From the NCBI GenBank assembly GCA_020284085.1, contig JACEVL010000420.1:225001-289000 (forward strand): 64,000 nt of DNA, written 5' to 3'. A program made the position numbers and the translations under genes. Below, piece by piece: positions 1 through 9,648 of the stretch (its first letter is position 1; every line of letters starts with the position of its first letter). The DNA comes from Aporrectodea caliginosa (taxonomy: Eukaryota; Annelida; Clitellata; Crassiclitellata; Lumbricidae). Under the pieces are notes generated by a model that searched no databases, was not told the origin of the DNA, and saw nothing but the letters and a program-made list of their open reading frames with translations.

Positions 1-953
1 AAGTGAATGTCAGGCCTGCAGACAAGACTGGTCAGAAGAGCAGGTGATCTAATAAGGTCAAGTCAGGCAAGGAAGTTAAGGTAGCGTAATATAATTATTT
101 AGTTGGTCAGAATGCACAAGTCTCCTTGTTTTGTTCCATTTACTGTCGATGCAACTTATTCATTCACCCAAACCATGACCGATCCTTGCTGCTGTTTCTA
201 AGTGTTTGTCCATATTTATCCGTCTTCTTCCTTTCCATATGCAGTAAAGTTTCCCGTGAGATGTTCAGCATGACCAAGCCAAATGCTATCTCGAAGTCCA
301 CAAAGCATACGTACATAAGCACACGAACACACATGTACATAGGATGATAGGCCAACATATCAGATTTGAATGGAGTGGAACTATAGAGGCTATACTAAGA
401 AAATAATCGCCTCCTCATCAAAAGAGGAAAACGAAACTGGGAAATTTGTCTTTTCCTGGAACATTTCGAGTACATTTCATCTATGGGTTTAGAGGCATAC
501 GGAAACTTAGCTACAGCTCTTCAGATTCTGTTGACCATGCCAGTCACAGCAGTTATCTGCGTCTTATCATGTATGAGAACACTTAATATAGCGCATTTTT
601 TTAACTCACAAAGGCGCTGGACAGCTGGGCAACACCTTCTGCACGTTCTTTCAGCAAAAACTAAACATCAAATCCTATTTATGGTTTAAAGTAGTTCTAT
701 TGCAAATGAGACTAGAAAACCTTTCTATTCAGAATGAAAGCCGCCGCTTTCGTCTATGAAGTAGGCGATACTGAAAGATTCGGCAGATAAGTAAAACTTG
801 TTTTCAGTTTCTCATGTCACAAGATTGATGTCATCGATTGATACTCAACGCATGACGTGTCTTTAAAATGCAGTTTTTTCGATATAAATCAAAATTTTAT
901 TGCCATCAGTCGCCCTGCCTGAACCACTCGCCTCGGGCGTAAAAATGCTTAAC
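1..953. other. No confident gene; presumed intron or flank of the EGF/FN3 gene
   Basis: The short open frames here have no recognisable domain and no convincing splice sites. The stretch most likely lies inside the minus-strand gene that leaves the window to the left. Confidence 0.4.
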
Positions 954-1124
954 CGCAATCTTCGTTATAGCCAATAGGATTGTTAAGTATAGGTCTAACT
1001 GACGCGTAAGTTGTGACATCGACGTCTCCAACGTTGAAGGATCGATTCCATTGTCTCCAGCCGATACAGATGACCTCTTCCGTTAGGCTTTCCACTTCAG
1101 GAACGGCGGTAAGTTGAGGAAGTC
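954..1124 (-). CDS. Fibronectin type III-like half-domain exon (phase 1-1)
   Basis: The exon is 171 bp, with acceptor CTAAG before 1124 and donor GTTAAG at 953. It has 56 codons, with PEVESLT, then ICIGWRQWN, then VTTYASVRP. This spacing of a proline-rich start, the strand-B Trp and the strand-C Tyr is that of an FN3 domain's first half. The donor is weak. A small open stretch near 590-650 on the same strand might belong to the second half but is too short to call. Confidence 0.45.
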
Positions 1125-1242
1125 CTTAGTCAGATCAAAAGAAACACGAATTGTGTTATAATCATGAGACCCACTTGTAACTGTCGCTATCATCATTGGC
1201 TTAGTAATAAGCAGTAGGTTATCCAATCATCACAGACTAGTT

Positions 1243-1324
<82 letters not shown>

Positions 1325-3288
1325 CCATAATTGTTGTAGTCGTCTTCATTATCGCAAAGATCGTTTTATGTTCAGATATTTGCAGGGGCCTATGTGAATT
1401 GTCCTTTAGTTTCTCCTTTTCTGGCACCATAATGACTTGTTTGGTTAAATGAAAATTACGATATTATTATTGGGTCGCTTGTTCATTACGATGGAAATAA
1501 CGATGAATCGATGGCACAGACTCATCTACTGCGCGATTAAGTAGCCATCTGCCGCATAATTATTATTATTATTATGAGGTCATAATAACTTCTGGCTTAA
1601 CGTTCACTGCTCTAGGCCTTCAAAGTGCAACACGTTTTCGTCATAGCACTTTTCTTGCCAAGACATTATCGATTTCTGCAGACAACGATCAATGGGGAGT
1701 GTTTGACTGTGCACTGAATCTTACTTGGGGTAATGCACACTAAAGGCAGAACATTATGTGTCGTAGCTCGTAGACATCAGTTGTTGCCGGATGTCAAATC
1801 ACATTGCAGCATTCACTACTTTTGTAGGTCTACTGCGAAAGGATATTGCCATAGGTTACAATGAAACTGCTTTACTACGAGACAGTTACGTCTTTAGAAG
1901 AGTGTCTCTGCTACATTATAGTGTTCACTGCATTAAAACATCGCCTGTATAATAGGCTGCAAAAATTTCTTCAAACATGAAACAGATTTCAAGACAAATG
2001 ACGTGTCGTATTTCTCTATCTGCGGTGGTCTAGACACAACCACTATAGGCCTACTGCCACTGGTCTTTTTACACTTGGCCGGATGTGAAATGGTGGATTA
2101 TCTCGACAAGTCAATAACGAATGCTACGTATAAGCAGGTGAATCAAGACGAAAAAATCTACTAGTTCAAGAAGGGTCAAGAGAAGGCAAAAGTATAAAGA
2201 CACATCGAGAGAAAGATTCAGAAGATCGAGAAACTTAAGGCCAAGAAAGAACAACAAGACCAAGGAATATCGAGGAAGAAGCAGAATGATCAGTAAATCT
2301 GGGGAAAAGCTTTCAGCTGTAAGTTTATGGTGTGTATACAGTACCGTAGAGGTTCTTTAGAATAATTATGCGCGTTAATTGGCTGCGATAGCTGACCTTT
2401 AAGAAACTTAAGCCCTGCATTATGCTTTGATTTAACTGACCTCAGGCCTATATACCGGTGACGTAACCGTAACTAAGTCAAAATCTGTAACTTAATCTAC
2501 TTTATGTTCTTTACCAAATGTTATCTTGTCCTTTGTGTCGGCGTAAAGGCCTATAGAGAAAGATGTCCTTCAATAGACGACTTTCACGACACAGTGTCAA
2601 TAAATATAAAGGTCAGTAATAATAGACCTAACCAAATACTATATTATTATTGTTGCTATTGTTGATATTATTATTATTTAATAAATAAATAAATAATTTA
2701 ATCTCTAGACTTTCAACCATTAGGATAATTGCTACCGCTGGTAAAAATTATAACTTAGATGACATAGCCTAATGACATGACCTAAAAATAATTTCTTTAT
2801 GTAGTGTAGATGAATGCCCGAAGCGCAGCTTATTAGCATAGGGATACGATGGGCTGCTTATAAGGTCGGCCTCGGTGTACGGTGGACGAAATTACTGGAC
2901 GTCCATAATTGCCCAGGTTTCCCCTATGTGCATGCATGTCGCCTGCTGAATGAATGTCTTACGGGTTTGGCATCCAGTTCCGAACCACTGAGGATGGCAT
3001 CGTCCGCTGCTGCAGAATCCGTTGACAGGACTGCATTCGGCCTCGGTTTGACAGTGGCACTTCTTGGAACAGGACGAACCAAACCACCCTTGCGCACACA
3101 CTACAAGAACACAAAGTCACATACTTGTAAAAATTATTACCGCTACTACTACTACCACCACCGACAACCACCACCACCACCACCACCACCACCACCACTA
3201 CTAATGATAATAATAATAATAATCAGTAATTTCAGAGCAATTATGGACCATAGGGGCATATTCTTTTATTTTTATGGATATAATATAA

Positions 3289-3336
<48 letters not shown>

Positions 3337-4263
3337 ATAAACATTGAAAACACTGAAGTTAAAGTCTTCTTCTTCTTCTTCTTTTCAACCGTCCTCGATA
3401 CGAGGGTTGGTCGCATTGTAGACGATTCTTCTCCATCCTCTCCTGTCCTCGGTTTCTCGCAGCAACCTTTCCGTTGATAATTCCAACCATTCGCCCACAT
3501 TGTCCATCCACCTCTTCCTTGGTTTCCCTCTTGCTCTTGCTCCCGGTACCGTTCCTTGCATAATTTCTTTCTCTAGACATTCACCTTGTTTCCTCATTAT
3601 GTGCCCAAAGTAAGACATCTTTCTTCTTTTGATTGATTCCAGTAAATTCCTTTCCACTCCCGCCGTCTCTAACACCCATTCATTTGTTTTCTTCTCTATC
3701 CATGATATACCCAGTATTTTTCGTATGCATTTCATTTCAAATGCTTTTATTCTCTCCTCATCCCTCTTTTTGATTGTCCAGCTCTCGCAGCCATACATCA
3801 TCACTGGCCATATAAGTGTCCTCATTAATTTAATCTTTGTGTTAAATTTTATGTTATGGCTTTTCCACAGTTTCATCAGATCTACTCCTATTCCAAGTCC
3901 TCTTGCAGTTCTTATTCTTATCTCCCTGCTGCAATCGACGTCTTCTGTTATGAGTGATCCTAAGTACACGAAGGTTTCCACTTGTTCTATCATACTGTCT
4001 TGTGCTTTGATGTTGCAATGTTGCATTGATTCCCATTTAGTGCCATACACTTTGTTTTACCTATGAAGTTAAAGTAACTAAGCTTAAATCGTTTTTATTA
4101 AAAAGTTTAATTTACTAACTGGAACGTTCCGTCTGAAAGAAGCACTGGTAATAATAATAATAAACATACGGTTTTTACCTGAATCATCTCCCTCGGTATA
4201 AGTCAAGGAGTTTAAGCCTAGAATTACGACGACTAGGCCTATCTGACTGCTAGCAGGAGTCAT
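954..4263 (-). CDS. EGF/fibronectin-III-type secreted or cell-surface protein, first three coding exons (partial gene)
   Basis: I assembled this gene from three minus-strand exons with GT-AG borders that all sit in phase 1: a signal-peptide exon (4263-4179), an EGF-like exon (3100-2963) and a fibronectin-III-like exon (1124-954). Joined, they read in frame for about 132 residues: a hydrophobic leader, one EGF domain with eight cysteines, then the first half of an FN3-like fold with the typical Trp and Tyr positions. Phase 1-1 exons are the usual form of shuffled extracellular modules. The rest of the gene lies beyond the left edge. The order signal, EGF, FN3 would fit an extracellular receptor such as a Tie-like kinase or a receptor tyrosine phosphatase, but no intracellular domain is visible, so that is a guess. 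A truncated LINE sits in intron 1. Confidence 0.5.
1125..2962. other. Presumed intron 2 of the EGF/FN3 gene
   Basis: The stretch is AT-rich with a long ATC microsatellite at its right-hand (5') part and scattered ATT runs. A purine-rich stretch at about 2150-2300 looks mRNA-like but has no long frame. I see no other exon. Confidence 0.35.
1241..1324. repeat. (ATC)n microsatellite
   Basis: About 27 perfect ATC/GAT trinucleotides. Read on the minus strand it gives a run of methionines, which is an artefact. Confidence 0.95.
2963..3100 (-). CDS. EGF-like domain exon (phase 1-1)
   Basis: The exon is 138 bp, preceded by a pyrimidine-rich acceptor ending TTCTTGTAG (3101-3109) and followed by a GTAAGA donor at 2962. 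It encodes 45 whole codons beginning CAQGWFGSSC and ending WFGTGCQT. The eight cysteines, the aromatic-Gly pairs after them and the symmetric phase 1 borders are those of a laminin/MEGF-style EGF repeat. This is the best supported exon of the gene. Confidence 0.75.
3150..3334. repeat. Compound microsatellite (CCA)n, (AAT)n, (AT)n
   Basis: CCA repeats to about 3197 are followed by AAT repeats to about 3221 and a perfect AT run at 3291-3334, directly next to the LINE insertion. Confidence 0.9.
3366..4063 (-). mobile_element. 5'-truncated non-LTR retrotransposon (RTE/jockey-like) with 12-bp TSD
   Basis: A 698-bp insertion flanked by an exact 12-bp target-site duplication, TGAAGTTAAAGT, at 3354-3365 and 4064-4075. 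On the minus strand it holds only the 3' end of the reverse transcriptase ORF (4050-3385, 221 residues, still open). Motifs include VETFVYLGSLI, VMMYGCESWTI and RKMSYFGHIMR followed by GKPRKRWMDN, the familiar C-terminal region of this retrotransposon type. The TGA stop is followed at once by a GAA-repeat tail. The intact frame and perfect TSD suggest a young insertion. Confidence 0.9.
4179..4263 (-). CDS. Exon 1 (signal peptide) of the EGF/FN3 gene
   Basis: The ATG at 4263 opens 28 codons plus one base, ending at a GTAAAA donor (4178-4173). The product begins MTPASSQIGLVVVILGLNSL, a short n-region and a hydrophobic core as in a signal peptide. It ends in phase 1, which matches the EGF exon. 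The assignment depends on that phase match and on orientation; no cDNA evidence is available here. Confidence 0.45.
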
Positions 4264-4482
4264 TTGTACACATGAGCTCCAGACCTCAACAAATATCGAC
4301 AAATATCCTCAAACTCTAGCGCTATGTCAACATTAGAATCCGACACATCATTGAGAGGATCAAGTGCTCAGATTTCGCCTAATTTGCTAAATGGCTTCAA
4401 CAAACAACAAACGCTTCGTATGAACGCAAATTTCGTATAGGAAAAGCTCCCGAAGACCAGATAGTTAACGATTGTTTATAGC

Positions 4483-4749
4483 ATGGCTATTCGCACTGTG
4501 ACAGTAATAGTTTTCTCGTTGCTGGCAGCGCAGTTTGCTTCCAACGACAAGTTGAGGCTTGCTTCGAACTGCCAGGTCTGCTGTCTTGCACCACTGAACA
4601 CGGAGTCGCTCGATATATCTCATATCGACGCTGTTCCCGGTCTGCGATGCTTGCATTTGTTCAAACAACACGCGCTTTCGCTGTCTGGTAACAGCAGAAA
4701 CACACGCGGCCAAGTTTATTTTTCCCCTGTTCTACTTAACGACTTTCAA
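4483..4749 (+). other. Hypothetical open frame with a signal-peptide-like start
   Basis: An ATG at 4483 opens MAIRTVTVIVFSLLAAQFAS, which resembles a signal peptide. The rest has no recognised domain and runs into an AT microsatellite. An opposite-strand frame overlaps it. It could be the first exon of a small secreted protein, or chance. Confidence 0.15.
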
Positions 4750-4834
4750 TATACTTGTTTGCTTATCACCACCCATATATATTTTGTATTATATATATTT
4801 TGTATTATAGATATTTTGTATTATATATATGTCT

Positions 4835-4837
<3 letters not shown>

Positions 4838-4881
<44 letters not shown>
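4838..4881. repeat. (AT)n microsatellite
   Basis: A near-perfect AT run that follows three imperfect copies of a TATATTTTGTATTA unit. Confidence 0.9.
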
Positions 4882-4883
<2 letters not shown>

Positions 4884-5329
4884 CCTAAATATCTAACCAG
4901 ACTGGGTTTCCTGAATTCACTATAGCTTGTGGTGTTTTGCGCAACTGTCACAAAAGAAACCTGCGCTACAAAAGTGTAGGGTAGTGATAGGCGCTTATGT
5001 AATCGACTGTGTAGGCCTATTACCTACTAGACCTATAGTGCTGTAGACCTATCTGCATGAAGAAATCGCAGCCCCTTAAGCTATAGCCTCAGACTCAGAG
5101 GCAGCCATGGGCATGAAGCGTTAGCGACTTCGCTTTCTTAGCCTCGGCATATGAGGGAGGGTGGCCAGTCCTCTCCCTCGCCGTCTCATCTTCCCATTGA
5201 TAGTACGCGGTCAGCGCATTTAGGCCTATTATATGATCCGAGTTGGCAAAGGGAGCGCAAAATTAATGGAATCGAAATCTAAAAAGAAATTTCTCCCCTT
5301 ATGGACTTGACTTAAACCTCAAATGTTGG

Positions 5330-5500
5330 TTTCAGGCCTGGATTGAGGTCTGGGATGAGGCCACCCTGCCATGGTCACACGGTGACTGGTTACAGCAGTT
5401 GACCTGTGACGCGGAGAGTACGATTTCGATCCTCGTCCGGGGCGGTTACTGTGTAGGGACTCTGAGCAAGTCCTTCGAGCGCAATTGCTCTGCAATATAA
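5330..5500 (+). mobile_element. Degenerate tRNA-derived SINE copy
   Basis: Carries a decayed B box (GATTTCGATCC at 5431-5441) and then the body shared with the copies at 13.3 and 38.5 kb: GTAGGGAC, then GAGCAAGTCCTTC, then CGCAATTGCTC. The head is too worn to show an A box. Confidence 0.6.
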
Positions 5501-5689
5501 TAGCATCTGCGCCGCCAAGGCGTGTGCACTTCTGAGCTTTGGGCCAACTTTGGGAGAAGGGCGATATCAAAGGCAGTTGTATTGTATTGTATTGCCACAC
5601 AAATCCGGATAACGCGAGCCTCCTGTATTAACACTGGTGTCTGCCGTTCCAGATATCACTTCGAAGAGTGTACACGGCAGAGTAGTAGT

Positions 5690-5800
5690 AGTAGTTTCAG
5701 TTTAACAACACTGTGTGATAACAAAGATCATTAGCCTCGCCCTCCTCCTTCATCCAGGCTTGGGACTGGCACTGACAGAGTATACGATCAGTGGCGGAGT
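5690..5800 (+). repeat. Dispersed repeat (CGCCCTCCTCC family)
   Basis: Shares a block with 23080-23170 and 25715-25830: AACACTGTGTGATAACAAAG, then CGCCCTCCTCCTT and CAGGCTTGGGACTGGCACTG. The family is unidentified; a SINE or LINE fragment is likely. Confidence 0.55.
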
Positions 5801-5808
5801 ATACGAGA

Positions 5809-5870
5809 CATTAAACTTCGAGACCGAGACCGAGACCGAGACCGAGACAGTGGGGTCCGAGACCTAGAAT
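5809..5870 (+). repeat. GAGACC-rich MITE fragment
   Basis: A run of CGAGAC units followed by AGTGGGGTCCGAGACC. It matches part of the complete element at 54530-54664. Confidence 0.6.
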
Positions 5871-6149
5871 GCAAATTTCACAATTTCAGTTTCTTTATGA
5901 GACATGTTAAGATATTTGCACTGGTAGAAATTAGAAAATTGAAATAAAGTAATAAAGTCCAAACTTAAAACTGCTCTTTTCAATATCTGTTAATACCAGA
6001 AACACCGCTTTTTCTAAACTGCCGGTTTGTTTAGCACTTCCGATTAACTAATAGGCCTAATCTGTTCGGCACAGGACAATTTTATAGCGCGATACTGTTA
6101 AAAGTTCAAAGACAGTTTGCGCGAGAACTATGGAGAACGCTTCTACAAG

Positions 6150-6302
6150 AGAACAAGACTTTCGATTCGAGACAGTTTCCAATAAGTCAAGAAATGACCT
6201 CGAGACCGAGACAGTGGGGTCCGAGACCAAGACCGAGACATCAAAAAACCTATCTCGAGACGTCTGGAGACCGAAACAGTGTCTCGAGAAATCCAAGTCT
6301 GA
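6150..6302 (+). mobile_element. GAGACC MITE, second copy
   Basis: Contains the same blocks as the element at 54.5 kb: CGAGACAGTGGGGTCCGAGA, then AAAAAACCTATCTCGAGACG, ending AAATCCAAGTCTG. The left end is diverged and no TSD can be read. Confidence 0.6.
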
Positions 6303-7940
6303 TCAACGGTATAGACCTATCAGACACCACATTTAAAGGAGCAGACCGTAAGGAGATATTTCGATCGATCGATCGCAGAGGGATTGAATGGCCGTTGCGA
6401 TCGTCAACTCCAGTAAACACGGAACGGATTTCATGTCCAGTCATAAATTTACCTCCATCCGGTATCTGTCAATAATTTTCTTTATGGTCCAACTGCATCC
6501 GTCTTTAGAAATCGCCCGTTCAGTGCCGAAAACATCACATTTAAATCTGCCCTCAGCTACTCGAGGCAATCGATTGAGGGCATATAATTTTATATTCTAG
6601 ACACGGCAGTTCAGGGATTTAGCAGGGCAAAGCAGTTGATTGAGAGACTGAGACAAGCATGACAACTGATTGTAATTCTAAGAGCAATTTGAACTATTTA
6701 TAGCACCGCTAGAACAATATATTCACAGGCTGACATAAACGATGTTAAACGTAGTAAGAACAGAAAGTTCGTTCGACAACCTCTCTAACTTGACGCAGCG
6801 CTCGGGAATAAGCTGATGCCAATTGCGCTTAGATTTTGAGCAGGCCTAGGCGTAGCGCTTTAGATATTTCGAGATTAGAATATTACAACAAATGCTCAGA
6901 TACTACAGAACGCGCAAAGGCAGAGTCAAAACAACATCCATAGATTGCATCATGTTCAGGGTTCGAGTCCGGACGTAAAACTAACTTCATCTCATTTATG
7001 CAACGCGCTTCCTTTTAAATTTACTTTTCGTTATTGAAATCACGACGTAAATCCAAATTTCAGACTGGTGTAGTGTAGGTTCCCCAGAGACCGAGATGAA
7101 CTACATAAAATCCAGAGTTAAATATCGCTGGTCACCACATAGATAGCGCAGGCTGCGGCGCAGAGAAACCGATGGACAATTCAGGGCCATTTGCTCAAAC
7201 GACTTATCTTAATTGATTCCGTTATAAACCCAAAACCTCTCAACCGATGCATTTAAAAGTTGAAACTTCGATCGTCACTTATATCTCCTCTCTGTAAAAG
7301 TTTGGTAGTGATCAGTTTACTGGTAACACCCGAAGCGTAGCCAGGAAACAAGAAGCGTAGCCTGGAAACAATTTCGGGGTTCCATTGGATATGGTCGCAG
7401 AGTAGGCCCTACAGGGTCAATTTTGAAAAGTTACGAGTTTTGTATATAAATTTTTCCGGCAATTTATTTCTTGGGGGAGGGGGGAACTCGTAACCTTCAA
7501 ATACGCCTAACAACCTCCAGCGAAACCCACTTCATATTAATTACATGTAGGCCTACCAACTTCCATTACACCAGTCTATAATACGCAAGTTATCAACCGA
7601 TGGCGCATTTGTTAGTCCTTATATTATGGTCTCTCAGAACATCATAAACAGCCGAAATATACTATAATTACATATCCTTGCCAGTATTTAAGCATATTTT
7701 ATACATTCCAAGCGCCACGACCCACTTTTACACAATATGATTAATTTAACCTGAATCTGTTGTGAGCTGTGCATTTTCTCACCGTACACATTCAAAACTG
7801 ATCGAAAATTGATCCTATGGACAAAAATATAACCATAATACATTGTTCTCTGTTAGCCAATTTAAGTCTGGCGTCACTGACTTAAACAACGCAACACGCC
7901 TGATCAATTCAGACAGTACATGTAGTGTTCTATTAGGGGT
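6303..7940. other. No gene seen; transposon debris
   Basis: No coding signal. At 7330-7370 there are two copies of GAAGCGTAGCC, like the hAT terminus GTGGCGTAGCCAG seen at 28040, so a hAT end probably decayed here. Confidence 0.4.
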
Positions 7941-8840
7941 GAGGGGTGGGCAACAAGCGGCCCGCGAGTCGGGTCCGGCCCCTGGGGAAATTTGAACAGG
8001 CCCTGGACATGTCTTACATTAGCTTTGTATCTGGCACTTCGTGATTTCGGAACCTTTTATCCGGCCCTACACGAATGTCTGGATTTCTGTAAGTATACGT
8101 TGATTTTACTGCTCATGAACTGGGCTCAAATTGTTTGGATCTACCTTTTCCATTGATGCCAATACAGCACCAGACTCCATGCAAATGGAATTGATTGAAC
8201 TCCAATGCAACAATGAGTTGGAAATTTTGTGAGGTAGCCGACCTGATTCTGTTCTACTAACTGTACTTTTCTCAGGATTCTCACCCTTCACTTAGATTTC
8301 ATGCCCTGAAAATGGGTGCACTGTTTCCAAGCACCTATAGGCCTATTTGTGAACAGTTCTTCTCAAAGATGAAACTAACAAAATGCATAAACGGATGCAG
8401 GCTAACAGTTGGCAATCTCTCCAATGAAAAAATGTGAGAACTCACAGAAAAAATAGCACACCAAGCAAATGGATGCGTTGCCCAGACTAACAGTTTTATG
8501 CATTTTTAAAACTGAATAAACTTAAAATATATTTGTTTTTTATAGTAGGGTAGGATTGTAGGTATTAGTATCACTAGGTTATCATCATAAAAATTATCTT
8601 CATTAACTCTAACGGTTATCGTGCCAATTTAAGTCTAATTTCAAACTCGTAACTGACTTAAACAGTTCACGAGCAGTAAAAATCGACTTAGGCTATATAG
8701 TTTGAATAAAAGTAATTTTGTCTCATTTTCTGGGGTAAATGAATCTTCAAAAATTAGGCCGCGATGGGCATACGACCAGTGAACTGCCCTTAAAACCTTA
8801 TAGTGTCCCTCTGTTAAAAGAAGTTATATACCCATGCCTA
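7941..8840 (+). mobile_element. hAT-family element, copy 1 (non-functional)
   Basis: The left end AGGGGTGGGCAAC followed by AGCGGCCCGCGAG and the right end TTAAAAGAAGTT then CCCATGCCT match the termini of the complete element at 61738-62918. A broken transposase remnant on the plus strand (8349-8430) reads CEQFFSKMKLTKC, typical of the C-terminal half of animal hAT transposases. Many stops are present and no convincing TSD. Confidence 0.7.
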
Positions 8841-9648
8841 ATTTAGGCTTCAGAATCAGAAAGTACACAAACAGTTGTACAAAATCACCAAATTTGCAAG
8901 TCTATACGCATTACGCACCCGTTCCCGAGGCACTGGCCTGAGTGGTCTCTCAACAGGTCTCAAAGTTCAAACATGTCGCGAGAACTTCATACCCCCTTCC
9001 ACCCCATATCTGCCAGCCATACAATTCTGATACATGGTGATAGGCTTCTGACAATTTCAGTATAATGTACAAACAGGTCAAACAATAAAATAGCAAAAAT
9101 TACAGCCCAACCTGACACAGGTAGTGTGACAACTCTCCATTTACTGAAATCACAAGCTCTTGCAAGAAAAATCCCAAGATTGGCCAAAAGTGTACCAAAA
9201 AATCTCAAGTCACTGAAAAGTATAAAGTTGTAAAGACATAGCCTATGAGAAGCATTTTAACAATCACAATAATTTTATTATGCTAAAAAATGCCTAGCTA
9301 AGAACTGGCACAGAATAAACCTGAGCATGACATTGAATTAGCAAATTAGCCTACAATGTTTACAAGTAACAATAATAATGAACGACCTTTAGACAAAAAT
9401 CACTGAGCGAGTTTCTATCTAATCTGATTTGCTGCCACTGTTGAAAAGTACGATAGAAGCTAGTCTGTAGAACTTAGAAAAAATCCCAAGATTGCTATGC
9501 AAAATTCCCAGACCCAAAGTCGCTCCCCAAAATCCAGAGATCTTGGGGAAAATCCCAAGGAGTGGTCACACTGGACATAGGTAACTTACACGGTATTTCA
9601 CATAATTATTTGAACATTTCACCTGAATTGACTTCACTCCACTCACAC
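8841..9648. other. No gene seen
   Basis: AT-rich sequence with no coding or repeat signal I recognise, leading up to the satellite. Confidence 0.35.

Noticed and set aside
590..650. Possible further exon of the EGF/FN3 gene (minus strand, ERAEGVAQLSSAFV)
   Set aside because: Resembles the end of an FN3 domain but is about 42 bases with weak borders and would skip the middle strands.
1230..1430. Poly-methionine frame
   Set aside because: Translation of the ATC microsatellite.
2814..3347. 177-codon plus-strand frame
   Set aside because: It is antisense to the EGF exon and ends in Pro and Ile-Tyr runs from microsatellites.
7933..8848. 8-bp TSD for the hAT at 7941-8840
   Set aside because: The flanks TTAGGGGT and ATTTAGGC do not match well enough.
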